NCBI GenBank assembly: GCA_032718475.1
Contig: JAUCBJ010003284.1
Location: 1-33,284, forward strand
Reading direction: 5' to 3'
From: Nemertoderma westbladi
Lineage: Eukaryota > Xenacoelomorpha > Nemertodermatida > Nemertodermatidae
Length of the DNA: 33,284 nucleotides
Below are positions 31,353 to 33,284 of this stretch, piece after piece; within the stretch, counting starts at the first letter, position 1, and the number at the start of each line of letters is the position of its first letter. The position numbers and the translations under genes were made by a program. The notes beneath the pieces were generated by a model. That model was not told where the DNA came from. It searched no databases and was given only the letters and a program-made list of their open reading frames with translations.

Positions 31353-32400
31353 GAATATTTCCTATAATTTGTATATATATGTATATATATAATAATATAT
31401 AATATATATTATATATAAAATATATATAAAATATATAATAATAATATATATGTATATATATATAATATATTTTCTATAAACTTAGGCACATATTTCCTAT
31501 ACATATACTCAGAACCCTCTACTTTCACTGATCCATCCCTACGCTAATTATGGGATCCTGGATGGGGTAGCACACATTCCACCACACTGAAACCACTACG
31601 TACAAAAATCAATAAACTTTTACGCTGTATTACATTTTCACACTTCAGATCGTCATCAATTCCCATTTACAAACAATTAAATATTTTACCACTTAACAAA
31701 CTCTATGAACTATCAGTTTGCACCTTCATGTACGATATTTATTCGAAAACCATAAGCCCAAATTCCACCATCGGTAAACTATTCCAAAAACGTTCTACAG
31801 TCCACAACTACCCTACCCGCAGCGCCTCCCATGGCAACTTCTCAATACCACTATGTCACCTAACTTCCTCACAGAGATCAGTGAGTTTTCGAGGACCCTC
31901 GATCTGGAATTCTGTGCCACTAGAGATACGCAATAAAAAATCAAAATCGTCTTTTACGTCAAACTTAAAAAACCACTTATTTTCAGAGCTGTAACATTTA
32001 CCGTAATTTTAATTTTAATATTCAATCATACAAAAATAAAGGTAAAAATCCCAATAAAAATTGAAACAGAATTAAAATATATGTGAACCACAATGTAGTT
32101 AAACTGTTTGATTTACGTTACACAATACATACGTGTATGTGTTCGGTAATATAGGCCTACATTCGAAATTTCAAAAGGACCACGCACCCCACACCCCCCC
32201 CCCCCCCCCTGTTGGTTCTGGCCACCACAGCAAGACGGCACTAGCCTGGCTATTAGTCTTCTGTGGAGGTCGTCTCACACTATAATTTTTTTTTTTTTAA
32301 TATTGGTTAAATTGTATCGTTTAATGTTGTTAATATGTATTTAATATGTAACCAGCAGAAAGAAATAAATATCAAGTATCAAGTATCAAGTATCAAGTAT
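31353..32400 (+). mobile_element. 5'-truncated CR1/Jockey-superfamily LINE fragment, copy 2
   Basis: Near-identical to 27760-28791, with the same insertion point, the same truncated start, the same one-base frameshift (near 31555-31564), an open segment from 31563 to 31994, and the same TATCAAG tail. The AT tract is slightly longer and the C run is 16 instead of 14. It is a copy made by duplication of the host segment, not an independent insertion. Confidence 0.85.
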
Positions 32401-32529
32401 AAAACAGACAATATCTGTCATCAAATAATATTACTGTATTAATATTTTGAATAATAATTCTTAATTAATTTATAATAATATAAAAATTAATTACATTAAA
32501 AAGCAACTGATATTATTATATATACAGAC

Positions 32530-32730
32530 CTTTCAATGGAATGTGATTTTGTTTTCAAATTCTCAATATCTCGCTTGAATTTTTCATTATCTGATTCTAA
32601 TTTGGCATTTACTCGAGATAAATTCTTGATTTCAGTTTCAGCTTTCTTTGTTTCATCTTTAGCAGATTTCAGCTCAACTTTGAGTTGTTTAGTATCACTC
32701 TGGTCAGGAGTGATAGATGATGCTGGTGAC
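32530..32730 (-). CDS. Coiled-coil array exon 2 (type a)
   Basis: Second copy of the 67-residue module, 201 bp, phase 2-2, with acceptor CGTTTAG and donor GTCTGT. The linker reads SPASSITPDQSDTK, which marks the a type: TP replaces TH and the exon starts with G instead of A. The coil ends SHSIER. Its protein equals that of the copy at 28921-29121, four exons downstream, which places both at the same position in a 3.6-kb higher-order repeat. The SP and TP dipeptides in the linker are potential proline-directed phosphorylation sites; this is inference from motif only. Confidence 0.85.
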
Positions 32731-32807
32731 CTAAACGATGATATCAAACATGTTTGTGGGGTGTGTTATATATAGAAAAATATTTACTTAGCCATTATAT
32801 TTTTACT

Positions 32808-32927
32808 AGTTAAATTATTTGGTTAAATTAATTGTTGTAATTAATTTTGGTTAAATTAATTATTGATTAAATTAACTTTGGTTAAATTACTTTGTGTTAA
32901 ATTAATTTTGGTTAAATTAATTCAACA
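32808..32927. repeat. 15-bp intronic minisatellite, fourth copy
   Basis: The same GTTAAATTAATTTTG repeat, between array exons 1 and 2, with small deletions in several units. Confidence 0.85.
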
Positions 32928-33077
32928 ATGTATTCTTTCTTTAATTCATATATTAATACGTGAAACATCTATTAACATATGATTTTGCAGTATTTATACT
33001 ACTAAATAATATTAATTCATAAATAACTAGACATTAGAGACTTTTTAAAAGCAACTGGCATTATTATTTATACAAAC

Positions 33078-33278
33078 CTTTCAAGGGAATGTGATTTTGT
33101 TTTTAAATTCTCAATATCTCGCTTGAATTTTTCATTATCTGATTCTAATTTGGCATTTACTCGAGATAAATTCTTGATTTCAGTTTCAGCTTTCTTTGTT
33201 TCATCTTTAGCAGATTTCAGCTCAACTTTGAGTTGTTTAGTCTCAGTCTGGTCATGAGTGGTGGATGGAGCTGGTGAT
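33078..33278 (-). CDS. Coiled-coil array exon 1 (type b), most 5' copy in window
   Basis: This 201-bp internal exon on the minus strand encodes 67 residues. It lies between an acceptor (ATTTAG before base 33278) and a donor (AAAG then GTTTGT below 33078). It starts with the third base of a split codon and ends two bases into the next, so it is phase 2-2. The first 15 residues are a Ser/Pro/Thr linker (SPAPSTTHDQTETK). They are followed by seven heptads rich in Lys and Glu, ending SHSLER. Hydrophobic or small residues recur at 3-4 spacing from residue 16 to residue 65, which is a coiled coil by pattern. The exon is the first of eight near-identical intact copies. The gene continues beyond the right edge of the window. 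I do not recognise the family. Confidence 0.8.
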
Positions 33279-33284
33279 CTAAAT

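Larger units (their letters stand above)
26687..33284. repeat. 3.6-kb higher-order tandem duplication containing four exons
   Basis: Segments about 3.54 to 3.6 kb apart match closely in exons, introns and LINE fragments: 27169 with 30763, 27760 with 31353, 28921 with 32530, 29503 with 33078. Inside each unit an a-b exon dimer is itself duplicated, once with and once without the LINE. The right-hand unit runs past the window edge. Confidence 0.9.

Overview
The window reads as intron-rich, AT-rich nuclear DNA from an animal, probably a marine invertebrate. That last point is inferred from the type of retroelements and the wealth of minisatellites; no taxon-specific marker was found. There is no bacterial gene organisation. 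Almost all long open frames in the left 14 kb are simple tandem repeats read as protein.

One unrecognised gene on the minus strand appears to span the whole window, with its 5' end beyond the right edge and its 3' end beyond the left edge. I rebuilt it from GT/AG splice sites and reading-phase continuity. Reading right to left: an array of eight intact 201-bp exons (33278 down to 26687), each encoding the same 67-residue unit made of a Ser/Pro-rich linker plus a heptad coiled coil; a ninth, broken copy (25990-26167); then exons at 24626-24697, 16434-16595, 15132-15633, 14784-14885, 12178-12333, 11932-12062, 11643-11784, 11228-11374, 7039-7173 (frame unresolved) and 727-870. Phases match at every junction from the array to 11228. 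The product would be a long, charged coiled-coil protein, probably cytoskeletal or scaffold-like. All array exons are phase 2-2, so any number can be gained, lost or skipped without breaking the frame.

The array grew by nested duplication. Two exon/intron types (a and b) alternate, and pairs of a-b dimers form a 3.6-kb higher-order unit. Every second b-type intron carries the same 5'-truncated CR1/Jockey-superfamily LINE fragment with the same frameshift, so the insertion predates the last duplication.

The introns hold an unusual number of unrelated tandem repeats: a 47-51-bp repeat (1-520), a 15-bp satellite built on a 10-bp palindrome (915-6545, four blocks), a 24-bp TTAGGG-containing repeat (4515-5495), a 16-bp repeat (7534-7661), G-rich DNA (7960-8165), two opposed blocks of a TATCGAG repeat forming a large inverted repeat (8167-9586), a 37-bp repeat that copies an exon end together with its 5' splice site (10661-11252), and 18-, 63-, 20- and 15-bp repeats further right. 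Mobile elements include a dead APE-type LINE (19580-22610), an 803-bp foldback element with TA flanks (23151-23953), a probable tRNA-derived SINE (about 18345-18690), a polyadenylated retroposed fragment (3817-4116) and a retroelement-like coding fragment (6038-6307). Ten homopolymer G or C tracts of 12 to 24 bases are scattered through the window.
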